This document shows positions 34,971-46,520 of a stretch of 64,000 bases of DNA, in pieces; position 1 is the stretch's first letter; the number at the start of each line of letters is the position of its first letter. The notes under the pieces were generated by a model. The model was not told the DNA's origin. It searched no databases and was given only the letters and a program-made list of their open reading frames with translations. Source of the DNA: Imbricaverruca yamaguchii (Eukaryota; Arthropoda; Thecostraca; Neoverrucidae); the NCBI GenBank assembly GCA_034440575.1, contig JAOTOL010001660.1:1326001-1390000 (forward strand), given 5' to 3'. The position numbers were made by a program, and so were the translations under genes.

Positions 34971-37164
34971 TTTACATGCATTGCTAAAGATGCGAGCGTA
35001 TGGCAAATCAAGACATATGATGCATGATAGGTTGACGTGCATACGCTTATTAACATCACGAACTATCGATTATTTCGCACCCCAGAGGTACCTCAAAATA
35101 ACCCCGCCAGACGATGCTTGGGATTCTGAATAATTGTGTTATCACCACGTCATTTAAACTGAAGGTGGCCGGAATATATCTCTATATATATTTTTGTTAA
35201 ATCGGTTTGTAAATTGTGAGTATGAGGCTAACGTTTTCCATACGTAATCAGGAAATATAGGTGACATGAAGGATGCGCAATGCACGTGGCCGCTGCATAG
35301 TAGCATTGATCCTTTTATGCATAGCAAAATGGAAGCGATTGTACCACGTGTAGGTGTCCCTCCACACCCAGATGCACCTTATTGGACGACGTGGAAGTCG
35401 GTGCGAAACTTGAAGATATTTGGAAAGAAAATGATGAAGTCGCAAAGCAGTGTCTAGCGCTCGGCTTCATTGCTGAACATCAAGCACTTCGCCGCAGCGC
35501 TACAACATTGTCGGCAGCCGGACTTTCTACTTAGAATTGCTCGCAGAATGTAAGGTCAAGAAGTAGAATTCCGCTGTATGAAAGTGCAGTCATAAGTTTC
35601 TGAGCATGCTGGCGGAGCTGAATGAGCATGCAGTGTTTCCAGTTCGCCCGTGTAGAGGATGTGTAGTGTGATATTTTCTGTGTTATGATGACCAATAACA
35701 TCACACACGCAATGCAGAAATATCTGCAATATGCGTACATGCCTTGTAAGATAGGAAACTCCACTGAAGGAAACCGTACTTAATGATAGCGCAATTTATT
35801 AATTTGTTATGACATTCACCTAAAACGACAAATATGTCTCACGTCATGGTCATTGAAGTAGGAAGAATTCCTGCTGGCATAATTTGCATCCAACGTACCA
35901 ATCCAGCTTTACCGCGCTGCAAGATTACTCGAATTTCTTGTTTCGCCAGTTTCACACAAAGTTTCCAATTCTGTCAGTTTCACCCGAGGAGTCGATCTGA
36001 CAGTAGCTGGCCGCCCGTAGCTCACGCAACGGCTACGTCAGACCCACTCTACCACGGATGCCTCCCACACAATAACCCTCGCCCATCTGGGTTAACCTCA
36101 TTTGGCTTGAGAACGAAGCCTATTCCGGCGAGCCGTGGGCAACGGAGGTGCTCCCGAGATAAGCACACGTTATGCGTAGCACGTTTTGTGCCTTGTAGCT
36201 TTGACTACGGGCTGATGCTGGGCAACCTGAAGGCCCTGGCAGCGAAACCCTGCTCTTGAAAGTGAACCAACGGTGTAGCACGCGCTTGGCAACACACGCA
36301 TACGACATAGTCACGTCCACTGAACAGGTCTGAAAGACGTCTAAAAATAGGCGATCTATTTCTCCCAGCCATACTGAAGAACCAAAGTTGCCCAGAACGT
36401 GTGCAGCATAATGCAGCAGGGATCGCACCAGGCCAAATTGGACATGTCCTTCACTCTTGATCAGACGTCTGCCAAGCTTGATCAAATACGCACGCGGCCG
36501 GAATAGATATCCCCGCGGTTACCGACAAATATAGCCGCACTCACGATAGGCATGACTGTGGCGACGATCGGATATGACCACGTGCAACCCCAGCAAGATC
36601 TGAACTCAGACCATCTTGAGCATGCGTCCTTATGAACGCTTAAGCCGGACCAAATCTAACTGTAACCCAGCTTCTTATACCGTAAACCGGGACACGTATA
36701 GCTGATCCAATACTAGCTATATTTTCGGTCGGCGCAGCATCATATGGAACCCTAGTGCTGTATTACTCAAATCTGCATGCAGTTATGACTGGATATTCTA
36801 CCCCGAGACTCCATCTCTATCCCTGGGAATATCCCATATCTCTCCATTTCTGAGCAGGTATTGGTCCATCCAGGCATCTATTTACCCCTGACCAGGTTTC
36901 TCTTCTTCTTGTATCAGGTGTCGGCATCCATAACCAGGCGACCCTTCGCCTCTCATCAGATATCTCCTTCCTGGCCAGGTTTCTCTTCATCTTCCACCAG
37001 GTATCTGTCATATGCGACCACGAATCTACTCATTCCTGACCAGGTATCATTGCGTCTCGGACCATGTATTACTATAGTTAAGCCAGTTAGAGCAAGGTAT
37101 AGTGCGCCATGGCCTTGTTCGGGAGAAGAAGGTCCTGCAACGTTCACCAATCACTTTCACACCA

Positions 37165-37320
37165 CTGTCCACCGGCCCCTGATACCTCCGTCCACCAGCT
37201 CCTGATACCTCCGTTCACCGGCTCCTGATACCTCCGTCCACCAGCCGGTGCCACACCACTGTCCACCAGCCCCTGACTCCTCCATCCACCAGCCCCTGGC
37301 TCCTCCATCCACCAGCTGCT
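37165..37320. repeat. Repeat of about 26 bp: CCTCCGTCCACCAGC type
   Basis: Five to six units of CTGATACCTCCGTCCACCAG with CTGACTCCTCCATCCACC variants. Confidence 0.85.
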
Positions 37321-38560
37321 ACGCGCATTTGAACTTGTGCTCCTTAGCTACTCCACGGGTCGGCCCGCCAGGAGTGAATTGTGCAAATAAAACAATACGA
37401 AAAAAATCGGTCGGTGTTGTTTTGAATTAGCGACAAAATGTTAAGGACAAACTACAGAACCAAAGGACGTGTAATCGCCTACAACAACACTTATGAGAAA
37501 TGAGCCATATCCCATGGTTAGCTAGAACAAGTTCCAAGCACTGCCGATTGTTCGACTGCACAAGCGATAGGGAAGGACGGAGAGGAACAGAAATGTCTGA
37601 CGGAAAGGCTGCAATACAGACGTAAATCGTGTGTTGCCATATTTTGGGAACAGGCTTGGCAATTAGCTGCCGGCTCAGCTTCCCAAATGAGTGCGAGGCA
37701 GCCTCCAAACCGGTCATGGGTAATAGATGGTGAAATAGGTTCGGCAAATCTCAGTTCAATATCGTGCGAATGATCATTTCGAATACTTGTTCTTATTTTG
37801 TAGTATACATGAATATACAACGTTTCACAGACGTAGTACGCTGGTAGGGGGCAGAACACCTTTGACGAGGATCGATGCCAGAATGGGGCGGGCTATTCTA
37901 CCCATCCTCGACTGACCTCCATAAAATCATCTCAGCGCCCCAGGAGAGAGGGAAGAGCATGTGCTACTCCAGGGGGCATGCCTCTTCATGCACTATGGTG
38001 ACATCTTCGCATCTTCGTCTTTAGCTCCTAGTTTAGTTTCGAGAAGACTTTAAGGTGTCCAGCATCGGAATGGCCAACAATCCTACAACCATGCGCATTT
38101 CCAACCCACATATGCCGAGGATATATACACAATGAGGCTATATTCTGTTTTAATATGATGCAGACTAAGCCATGCTGTTCCCTCAAATTTCAGTCAATTT
38201 CGACTTCAATGATGTTTCTGCACTAATTGCATTGGTGGAATGCAATTACTGCGCGCATATTTGTGAACGGCTCCTCACTCCTTTAGCGCGCCGTCATTTC
38301 CCCACAATGCTTGCGTGCCGCGCTGTTCTTGAATACTATGTGGATTTGTTGTTTGGCTGGAATTTCTGGATATTTATTTGTTAAATAAAAGAACGATACC
38401 GAGCTGGTCGATGCAGAATATTTTCACCTTCCTTAAGATATGTTTTCACTGCACGAAGGTTGTGAAGTTCTGAATATATGCGATCATTCGGAAATATTTA
38501 GTGCGCGTGATCGGACGTTTCAGTGCGTGGGCCAACCACATGCGGTCCCATATTCACGTA

Positions 38561-38670
38561 CCAGGCGGGCCGGCGGTACCACGGCCCGTACGTCTGTGTT
38601 TGGTCGCCAACGACTCGCTCGAAAGAGACCTCTGCCTGGACGGGTGGGTGCAGGCTCGTCTCTGATGTCA
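38561..38670 (-). other. Candidate exon, product unrecognised
   Basis: The minus strand has an acceptor-like ACATCAG|AGACG and a donor-like CGCCTG|GTACGT around an open frame that includes QAEVSFERVVGDQTQTYGPW. It lies downstream of the potassium-channel exons in the gene's sense, so it could be a further channel exon, but phase and sequence give no proof. Confidence 0.22.
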
Positions 38671-39250
38671 TGCATACTGAGCAGTGCGGCCGCACCACAC
38701 TAGATAATCCATCGATCCTGCGATGCTCGGCCACCAATCTGTCCCGGAACCCGGCGTGATATGCCCCCGCCCCGGATCATCCGGCTCTCCTGGCCTCTTC
38801 AAGAATCCATCAGCTCCCATTTCGCCCCTCACTGCGGCGATTTTCCACGTCATTTCGTGAGCCGCCAGTAGGCAGCTCTCGCCGACTTAGTAGCTGAGAA
38901 AACACGCTTAGTCACATCTCAAGCCGCTCGTTGCAACTCAGCTGCGCCCCAGGCAAAGGCTTAAAGAAGTAATACGGGAAGCACACAGAGAGTGGAACGG
39001 TTTTTGCCTCGCACGCCCCTAGATAACTACGGGAAATGGCGCACGCCAGCTGGTTGGGTACTCGCTACCGTCCGCACACGAATACGGGAACTTCCGCGGG
39101 AAGAGATGTATTGAGTTGTGCGGGCTTCGCACGCCTACCGTGCTGGATGTCGATGACAATTTTGATTCTGCGGCATAGTCGACTGGTCACTATCACTACT
39201 GATATCATCAAAGCGAATACTAATATCTATAATAATGTAATAATAAGACA

Positions 39251-39649
39251 TCCGTTGTGTGTACCTGACAAGCCTGTTGTGTGTACCTGACAAACCTGTT
39301 GTGCGTACCTGACAGACCTGTTGTTTATATATGTACCTGACAGACTTGTGTGTACCGGACAGGCCTGTTGTGTGTACCTGACAAACCTGTTGTGTGTATC
39401 TGGCAGACCTGTTGTGTGTACCTGACAGACTTGTTATGTACACCTGACATACCTATTGTGTATACGTGACAGGCCTGTTATGTGTACCTGACAAGCCTGT
39501 TGTGTGTACCTGTACCTGACAGACACGCTGATGTATACCTGACAGACCCGTTTTGTGTACCTGACAGACCTGTTGTGTGTACCTGACAGACCTACTGTGT
39601 GTACCTGACAGACCTGTTGTGTGTACCTGACAGACCTGTTATGTACATC
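39251..39649. repeat. 22-bp minisatellite, block left of the LINE
   Basis: About 18 units of GTGTACCTGACAGACCTGTT type, more diverged than the right-hand block. Same family and orientation as 44822-46360; the LINE at 39658-44821 separates the two blocks. Confidence 0.95.
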
Positions 39650-39810
39650 TGACATACATAAAGACATAAAGACATAAAAGACATAAAGACATAAAGACAT
39701 AAAGACATAAAGACATAAAAAGACATAAAAGATCAGTGCAACTCTGAGCCACAAGGGCCCTTCTTGGCTGCACTCTGTACACTGAACCAGTTGCCCACCA
39801 AATCTGCCAA

Positions 39811-42800
39811 TCAGCCCTCCCTGTAATACTGAAAAGCAAGCCCTATATTCTTATAATGATTGTCTATGCTGTTTTTAAAGATGTTCAATGTGCTGCTACT
39901 GACGATGTTTTCTGGCAGCTGGTTCCAGTGTTCCACTACCCTGTTGGTGAAGAAAGTTTGCCTTAACCTTGTTCTGCTGTGGTTAATTTTAATTTTGAAT
40001 TTATGACCTCTAATTGCATCATTTCTGTTAAATTCAAACATTTCCCCAAGGTATCCCCTCTCCAGACCATTGACAAATTTAAAGACCTCGATGAGATCTC
40101 CTCTCAGCCTTCTATATCTAAGTGAAAACATATTCAATTTCTTCAATCTTTCCTCATATGCCAGGCTGCTTATGCCATTAACCATTTTTGTAGCCCTCTT
40201 TTGTACTCTCTCTAAAAGCCAACAATCTTTTTCATAGCTAGGAGACCAAGCTTGGATGCAGTATTCCAAATGTGGCCTGACGTATGCACAGTAAAGCTTC
40301 CTGATCACTTCCTCACTTCTGTATGATACATTCCTATTTATTGCCCCGAGCATTCTCAGTGCCTTCTTCCTGGCTTCCTTGGTCTGTTCTGATGCCCCCA
40401 ATTTTGTGTTTAGAATAACACCTAAATCCTTCTCCTGTTGAGTCACTGATAGCACTTGGCCACCCATCAAGTATGGAGCCTTCATATGCTGCTTACCTAC
40501 ATGCATGATTTTGCACTTATCAAAGTTAAATTTCATTTGCCATTCTTCAGACCACTTCACAAGTTCGTCTAAGTCTTTTTGCAGCGAGATATGCTCATCC
40601 TGACCTGTTATTGCCCTAAAGACCTTCAAATCATCTGCAAATTTCAAAACTTTACTGCTTAGGCCACTTTCAATGTTATTTACAAATATAATGAACAGTA
40701 ATGGCCCTAGTACTGACCCCTGGGGGACTCCACTAAGAACATTTTGCCATGATGACTTTGTACCATTTAGCATCACTCTTTGCTGTCTATCTGAAAGCCA
40801 CAACTCTATCCATTTTAAGATGCTACCTGCAATACCATGGGACTGAAGCTGTATCATTAACCGTTTATGGGGTACCTTGTCAAAGGCCTTACTAAAGTCA
40901 AGATATGCTACATCAACCTGATTTCCCTGATCAAATTGTTCTGTGGCGAAGTTCAAAAAGTCCAAGAGGTTTGTGAGACACGATCGTCCTTTTCTAAATC
41001 CATGTTGAGTATCTTGAATCAATCTGCTACCTTCCAGATAACTAACTATTCTATCCTTGATAATTGATTCGAGTACCTTGCAGACTAGGGATGTGAGACT
41101 TATTGGCCTATAGTTTTCAACTTTCCCTCTTTCTCCTTTCTTGAAAATAGGAACTACATTTGCCCTTTTCCAATCGGTTGGAATTTCATTATGTGAAACT
41201 GATCTACAAAATATTATACTAAGTGGAAATGCCAGTTCCTTTTCAGTTTCCCGCAACACCCTAGCATAAATATCATCAGGTCCTGCTGCCTTATTTCGCT
41301 TTATTTTCCTGATATGATTGTAAACAACATCACTACCAATGAAATCAACATCATTTGTCAGATCCCATGTATCTGAACTATGGTGTACGGTCGGCAGATT
41401 GGTCATATCTTCCAATGTAAACACTGATTTGAACTGCTTGCTCAGCTCCTCAACCATCTCACTATCCTCACCCAATGTAGTCCCGTTTACTTCCAGTGGA
41501 CCAATTGTGTTAGAAACTTTACTCAGCTTGTAGAAACTGAAGAACTTTTTACTGTCCCCATTACAGTTTCTAGCTAAATCCAGTTCCTTTGCTCGCTTTG
41601 CTGCTCTGGTTTTTTGCTTCACAGTGTCTCTAGCTTTTCGATACGCCTTTAGATTAATGACATTTGAGGCTTCTTTAAAAACTCTAAATGCAGTTTTCTT
41701 AGCCCTAATTGCTTTTATCATGTCTGGTGTAAACCATGCTGGCTTTCCTACCCTTCTTTTGCGTCTTTGCTTTTGGGGGACATGTCTAATCTGAGTTTCC
41801 TTTAAGTAAGATTTGAACTTTTCCCACATTTCACAGGCATTTAAATTGGAGAATTCTTCTTCCCATCTGATGGCACTTAAAGCCGCTCTCATGCCGTTAA
41901 AATCTGCTTTGTTGAAATTTGGAACCTTTACCAAATTATCCTTGATAGTTTCCCCTACATGTGCCTTGAATCTAACTATGTTATGGTCACTTTTTCCCAG
42001 AGTTTCGCCTACAGTCAAGTCTTGAACCAAGTCACTTAAATCCGAGAATACAAGGTCCAAGAATGAACCATGCCTGGTAGGTTCCGATACAAACTGGTGT
42101 AAGAACAGGTCCTCTTCAAGGCATTTCCTGAACATTTTGCATGATGGGGAGCCAACACCAGCATTTTCATAACCTTTTAGATTAAAGTCACCGAGAATAA
42201 GGCACTTCCTCTTAAAGTTTCTACTGATTTCCTCACAAATCACCTTGTCAAGCTCCAGTTGCTGAGAATGTGGCAGGGTTCCTGATCGGTAGAAAGCTCC
42301 TATCCTAAGAGTATTGCTGTTGCCTTTTCCCACAGTGACATCAAGCCAAATGGACTCCACAGACACATTTTTATCCCCACCTGCTACTTTTTGAGAACTG
42401 AATAAGCTATTCACATAGAGCATTACACCACCCCCTTTCATTGCTGGACCCCTATTGCACGAAAACATATTGTATCCCTGGATCTCATAGTCCTGTAAGT
42501 TATCTCCAAAATATCCTTCACTGACCCATGCCTCCGTAATGCAAACAAAATCCGGTTCCTCCTCAGCAACATAACACTTGAACTCATCAAATTTGGAACG
42601 GATACTCTGAACATTAAACATCATACACTTAACAAATGCTCCATAACCACCTTTGGCTTTTTCATATTGAGGAGTTCTTTTATCACTAGATGAACTATAA
42701 CTCTGTCCCCTTGAGTTGCTGCTGTCCCTATTTGCAGACTTTGAGGTTCTATTGCCTTGGCTTACACTATTGGAATATTCCTGAGTTGGCAATGGAATTT

Positions 42801-42813
42801 CATCCCTCCCCAC
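39811..42813 (-). CDS. LINE ORF2: AP-type endonuclease and reverse transcriptase (1000 aa)
   Basis: Intact frame. The endonuclease covers roughly residues 55-285: MFNVQSIRSKFDEF, ITEAWVSEG, LGDFNLKGYENAG near 206 and KSDHNIVRF near 275. Reverse transcriptase follows: VVPIFKKGERGKVENYRPIS, DFSKAFDKVPHKRLM near 636, GVPQGSVLGPLLF near 694 and the catalytic FADDLKVF near 724. The C-terminal part contains RPHLEYCIQAWSP near 848. It cuts target DNA and copies the element's RNA there. The start codon lies 8 bp after the end of ORF1, so reinitiation or coupled translation is likely. Confidence 0.95.
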   Translation of the reverse strand: MGRDEIPLPTQEYSNSVSQGNRTSKSANRDSSNSRGQSYSSSSDKRTPQYEKAKGGYGAFVKCMMFNVQSIRSKFDEFKCYVAEEEPDFVCITEAWVSEGYFGDNLQDYEIQGYNMFSCNRGPAMKGGGVMLYVNSLFSSQKVAGGDKNVSVESIWLDVTVGKGNSNTLRIGAFYRSGTLPHSQQLELDKVICEEISRNFKRKCLILGDFNLKGYENAGVGSPSCKMFRKCLEEDLFLHQFVSEPTRHGSFLDLVFSDLSDLVQDLTVGETLGKSDHNIVRFKAHVGETIKDNLVKVPNFNKADFNGMRAALSAIRWEEEFSNLNACEMWEKFKSYLKETQIRHVPQKQRRKRRVGKPAWFTPDMIKAIRAKKTAFRVFKEASNVINLKAYRKARDTVKQKTRAAKRAKELDLARNCNGDSKKFFSFYKLSKVSNTIGPLEVNGTTLGEDSEMVEELSKQFKSVFTLEDMTNLPTVHHSSDTWDLTNDVDFIGSDVVYNHIRKIKRNKAAGPDDIYARVLRETEKELAFPLSIIFCRSVSHNEIPTDWKRANVVPIFKKGERGKVENYRPISLTSLVCKVLESIIKDRIVSYLEGSRLIQDTQHGFRKGRSCLTNLLDFLNFATEQFDQGNQVDVAYLDFSKAFDKVPHKRLMIQLQSHGIAGSILKWIELWLSDRQQRVMLNGTKSSWQNVLSGVPQGSVLGPLLFIIFVNNIESGLSSKVLKFADDLKVFRAITGQDEHISLQKDLDELVKWSEEWQMKFNFDKCKIMHVGKQHMKAPYLMGGQVLSVTQQEKDLGVILNTKLGASEQTKEARKKALRMLGAINRNVSYRSEEVIRKLYCAYVRPHLEYCIQAWSPSYEKDCWLLERVQKRATKMVNGISSLAYEERLKKLNMFSLRYRRLRGDLIEVFKFVNGLERGYLGEMFEFNRNDAIRGHKFKIKINHSRTRLRQTFFTNRVVEHWNQLPENIVSSSTLNIFKNSIDNHYKNIGLAFQYYREG

Positions 42814-42821
42814 CCCATTTC

Positions 42822-43778
42822 CTAGTTTCCCTGAAGGACATGCTCATATACTTTGCCTAACACATGGACCCCCTTCTCAGAAAAATGCAGGCCATCCTTC
42901 TGATAGAGGTCCCACGATGCATAAAACCTGCTCCACTCGTCTACAAATGTAAAACCTAGCTCCTGGCAGAGCTTTCCTACCCTGGTGTTAGCTGCCAGTG
43001 CCCTAGAGCTCCACTCAGGGGAGGCTCTAGCCCTAGGCAAAATTCCTGTTACAAGCACTCTATTGGTACCCTTCAGGGTGGCCAGAAGGGCCCTGTACTC
43101 CCGCAGAAGCTCCTCGCTCCTAGTATGACCTATGTTATTTACCCCTACATGCACTATGACTGTGTTAAACTGGTGATCACTGGTGACCTGTGCCACCGCA
43201 GTTACCAGGTCCTTCACCTTGGCACCAGGCCTGGTGATGCACCTCCTGTCCCTCCTACCTTTACAAAATACCCGCTCTAAATGACGCACACGAGAGTCTC
43301 CTATGACCAGCACTGACTCCTTACTACTGCTATCCTGGGGGCAGTCATCTAATGCCTGGAACATATTTGCTGTTACTATGCCTGCCCGCTGGGCCGGTCG
43401 GCTACACTTCCTTCAGCTCCTACCACCTGCCACCTGCCACTCACTGACCCTTTCCTTAGGTTCGCGTCTCCAAATCCTCCACCCCCTGACCTCATGCCAC
43501 TTCCCCTCCTGTGACCTACCAGAACTACCCCTCCTCTGTTCACTATTAACACTATTAACACTCCCCTCTTGAGAGATCCCAGCCACCTCCACAGTAGGGG
43601 AAACCTCAGCTACCTGGTGGCCTGCGACCACCTGGGCATATGATGTCCCTGCTACGGATTGACCCCTTGTTGCTTTATCTTGCCTACCCTGTGCAACAAG
43701 GGCAGCCTTGAGGTTGGAAACCTCTGCCTTAAGGGTCCTAATTTCTTCCTCTAGTGCCTGCATCCTGGTCGAAACCAT
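42822..43778 (-). pseudogene. LINE ORF1: coiled coil plus SGNH esterase, one in-frame stop
   Basis: One frame of 319 codons from ATG 43778 to the stop at 42822. The start is a coiled coil (MQALEEEIRTLKAEVSNLKA), followed by a low-complexity linker and an SGNH-hydrolase domain with VIGDSRVRHLE (catalytic Ser block), VHVGVNNIG and DGLHFSEKG (His block). Codon 122 (43413-43415) is TGA. The frame is otherwise intact and the next ATG, at 43364, would give the esterase part alone (180 aa). The stop may be a recent mutation in this copy or a sequencing error. Confidence 0.88.
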
Positions 43779-43833
43779 CCTAAACGCTGCAGCTTATGCC
43801 TAGATTTAGATTCAAATTAACTTGCTAAATTAA

Positions 43834-44479
43834 CTTGCTAAACAACCGGCAAAAAAGCTAACTATCATTCACTATAAATCGCTACCTCCTATACTCTCAG
43901 TTAAATATCTGAGTGCCTCAAGAAAAGCAGAAACTATTAAACAATTGTTTTTTTTTTTTTTTTTTTTTTTTAAATAAATTAAATAACTAAACAAGATGTC
44001 TAATCTAATTGTCTTCCACACAAGTAGACAACTATATAAATATCCCTTTGATATCACTTATGGCTAGACAGAAAAATGAACAGTCACACAGCACTTATGG
44101 ATACCCCCAACTTACTACTAATTAAACTATCTTAAACTTCAACACCAAACACACTTGCTAAACAACCGACAAAAAAGCTAACTATCATTCACTATAAAGC
44201 GCTACCTCCTATACTGTCAGTTAAATATCTGAGTGCCTCAAGAAAAGCAGAAACTATTAAACAATTGTTTGTTTTTTTGTTTTGTTTTGTTTTTTTAAAT
44301 AAATTAAATAACTAAACAAGATGTCTAATCTAATTGTCTTCCTCACAAGTAGACAACTATATAAATATCCCTTTGATATCACTTATGGCTAGACAGAAAA
44401 ATGAACAGTCACACAGCACTTATGAATACCCCCAACTTACTACTAATTAAACTATCTTAAACTTCAACACCAAACACAC
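43834..44479 (-). repeat. LINE 5' region: two tandem monomers of about 320 bp
   Basis: Unit 1 starts at 43834 and unit 2 at 44154 with CTTGCTAAACAACCG-C. They are almost identical except for the poly(T) part (pure T in one, GTTTTG-interrupted in the other). Tandem 5' monomers in LINEs usually carry promoter activity; that role is inferred here. Confidence 0.88.
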
Positions 44480-44821
44480 TATGCACACCAAAAAATAAAT
44501 AAAGTATGTTAGGATAGTATGAATGTTGTCTAATGTACTTATGAAATCTACACACTTGTAATATCTCCTACTACAGAAATCGAAGAGTCGAGAACACGCC
44601 GAAGCCAAAGATGGCGTCCTGCGGCGTCGCTAGGTTAATATAGTATAGTTTGCGTGCTACGAAAATGCTTATAAGATAAAACCTAATGAAATATAATAAG
44701 AGAAGTAATTGCTAAGCACCTATCCACAGCTTAGACTAGAGTACTGCCCTGTTCTGCAGCGACTTATCTGGAAACCTGGAGCTCGGGGGCGCGTCCTCCC
44801 ACCTTGGAACTCATCCACGAA

Positions 44822-46360
44822 TGACATACCTATTGTGTGTACCTGACAGACCTGTTGTGTGTACCTGACAGACCTGCTGTGTGTACCTGACAGACCTACT
44901 GTGTGTACCTGACAGGCCTGTTGTGTGTATATGACAGACCTGTTGTATGTACCTGACAGACCTGTTGTGTGTACCTGACAGACCTGCTGTGTGTTCCTGA
45001 CAGACCTGCTGTGTGTACCTGACAGACCTGTTGTGTGTACCTGACAGACCTGATGTGTGTACCTGACAGACCTGCTGTGTGTACCTGACAGACCTACTGT
45101 GTGTACCTGACATGCCTGTTGTGTGTATATGACAGACCTGCTGTGTGTACCTGACAGACCTGCTGTGTGTACCTGACAGACCTGCTGTGTATACCTGACG
45201 GACCTCGTGTGTGTACCTGACAGACCTGCTGTGTGCACCTGACATGCCTGCTGTGTGCACCTGACAGACCTGTTGTGTGTACCTGACAGACCTGCTGTGT
45301 GTTCCTGACAGACCTGCTGTGTGTACCTGACAGACCTGTTGTGTGTACCTGACAGACCTGCTGTGTGTACCTGACAGACCTGCTGTGTGTACCTGACATA
45401 CCTGCTGTGTGTTCCTGACAGACCTGCTGTGTGTACCTGACAGACCTGTTTTGTGTACCCGATATACCTGTTGTGTGTACCTGACAGACCTGCTGTGTGT
45501 ACCTGACAGACCTGCTGTGTGTACCCGACATACCCGTTGTCTGTACCTGACATACCTGCTGTGTGTACCTGACAGACCTGTTGTGTGTACCTGACATACC
45601 TGCTGTGTGTACATGACATACCCGTTGTGTGTACCTGACAGACCTGCTGTGTGTACCTGACAGACCTGCTGTGTGTACCTGACAGACCCGTTGTGTGTAC
45701 CTGACAGACCTGCTGTGTGTACCTGACAGACCTGCTGTGTGTACCTGACAGACCTGTTGTGTGTACCTGACAGACCTGTTGTGTGTACCTGACAGACCTG
45801 CTGTGTGTACCTGACAGACCTGTTGTGTGTACCTGACAGACCTGTTGTGTGTACCTGACAGACCTGCTGTGTGTACCCGACATACCCGTTGTGTGTACCT
45901 GACAGACCTGCTGTGTGTACCTGACAGACCTGCTGTGTGTACCTGACAGACCTGTTGTGTGTACCTGACAGACCTGCTGTGTGTACCCGACATACCCGTT
46001 GTGTGTACCTGACAGACCTGCTGTGTGTACCTGACAGACCTGCTGTGTGTACCTGACATACCTGTTGTGTGTACCTGACAGACCTGTTGTGTGTACCTGA
46101 CAGACCTGCTGTGTGTACCTGACAAACCTGCTGTGTGTACCTGACATACCTGTTGTGTGTACCCGACATACCCGTTGTGTGTACCTGACAGACCTGTTGT
46201 GTGTATCTGGCAGACCTGTTGTGTGTACCTGACAGACCTGTTATGTGCACCTGACATACCTGTTGTGTGTACCTGACAGACCTGCTGTGTGTACCTGACA
46301 GACCTGTTGTGTGTACCTGACAGACCTGCTGTGTGTACCTGACAGACCTGTTGTGTGTAC
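44822..46360. repeat. 22-bp minisatellite, about 70 units, beside the M4 exon of the potassium channel
   Basis: Units CAGACCTGCTGTGTGTACCT-GA with T/C and A/G variants. On the minus strand each unit carries TCAG|GTACAC, similar to the exon-edge AA|GTACAC at 46361/46360. No unit has a stop on the minus strand, so three long overlapping frames run through it. Confidence 0.95.
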
Positions 46361-46520
46361 TTGGGTGCGTTGACGGCTGAGCCGGAGAGCCGCATCTTCT
46401 CCGGATCCGACGTCGTGTCGTCCGACTGGTGCAGGAAGAGGATGCCGAAGTTGAGCTGCGGGATCTCGGCGAACACCGTCAGGAACCACATCATCATCAC
46501 CAGGCCCACCAGCAGGTAAC
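46361..46520 (-). CDS. K2P exon: M4 and start of the cytoplasmic tail
   Basis: Encodes [20 protein letters not shown], then [14 protein letters not shown] and a tail ending VNAP. The acceptor CGCACAG|GTTACC completes GGT with the last G of the previous exon. The 3' edge is uncertain: CCCAA|GTACAC is the likeliest donor, but the frame stays open for about 480 codons into the 22-bp minisatellite, which I take as chance. Confidence 0.85.

Larger units (their letters stand above)
34980..39240. other. No confident gene; one candidate exon
   Basis: Contains a small ACCAGGTAT-type degenerate repeat near 36860-37060 and a CTCC-rich array at 37165-37320. Nothing else was recognised except the weak exon candidate at 38561-38670. 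Confidence 0.45.
39658..44821 (-). mobile_element. Nearly intact CR1-like LINE, 5164 bp
   Basis: On the minus strand: a 5' region of about 1 kb with two 320-bp monomers, ORF1 (coiled coil plus esterase), ORF2 (endonuclease plus reverse transcriptase), and a 3' UTR ending in a tandem tail of TTTATGTC-type octamers. Such a tail, in place of poly(A), and an esterase ORF1 are typical of the CR1/L2 group. TGACATAC stands on both sides (39650-39657 and 44822-44829), inside the 22-bp minisatellite, consistent with a short target duplication, although the array units themselves contain GACATACC. The single defect seen is one stop codon in ORF1. Confidence 0.93.

Noticed and set aside
44822..46360. 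Regular direct repeats considered as a CRISPR array
   Set aside because: Units are contiguous with no unique spacers, in a nuclear animal genome with spliced genes.
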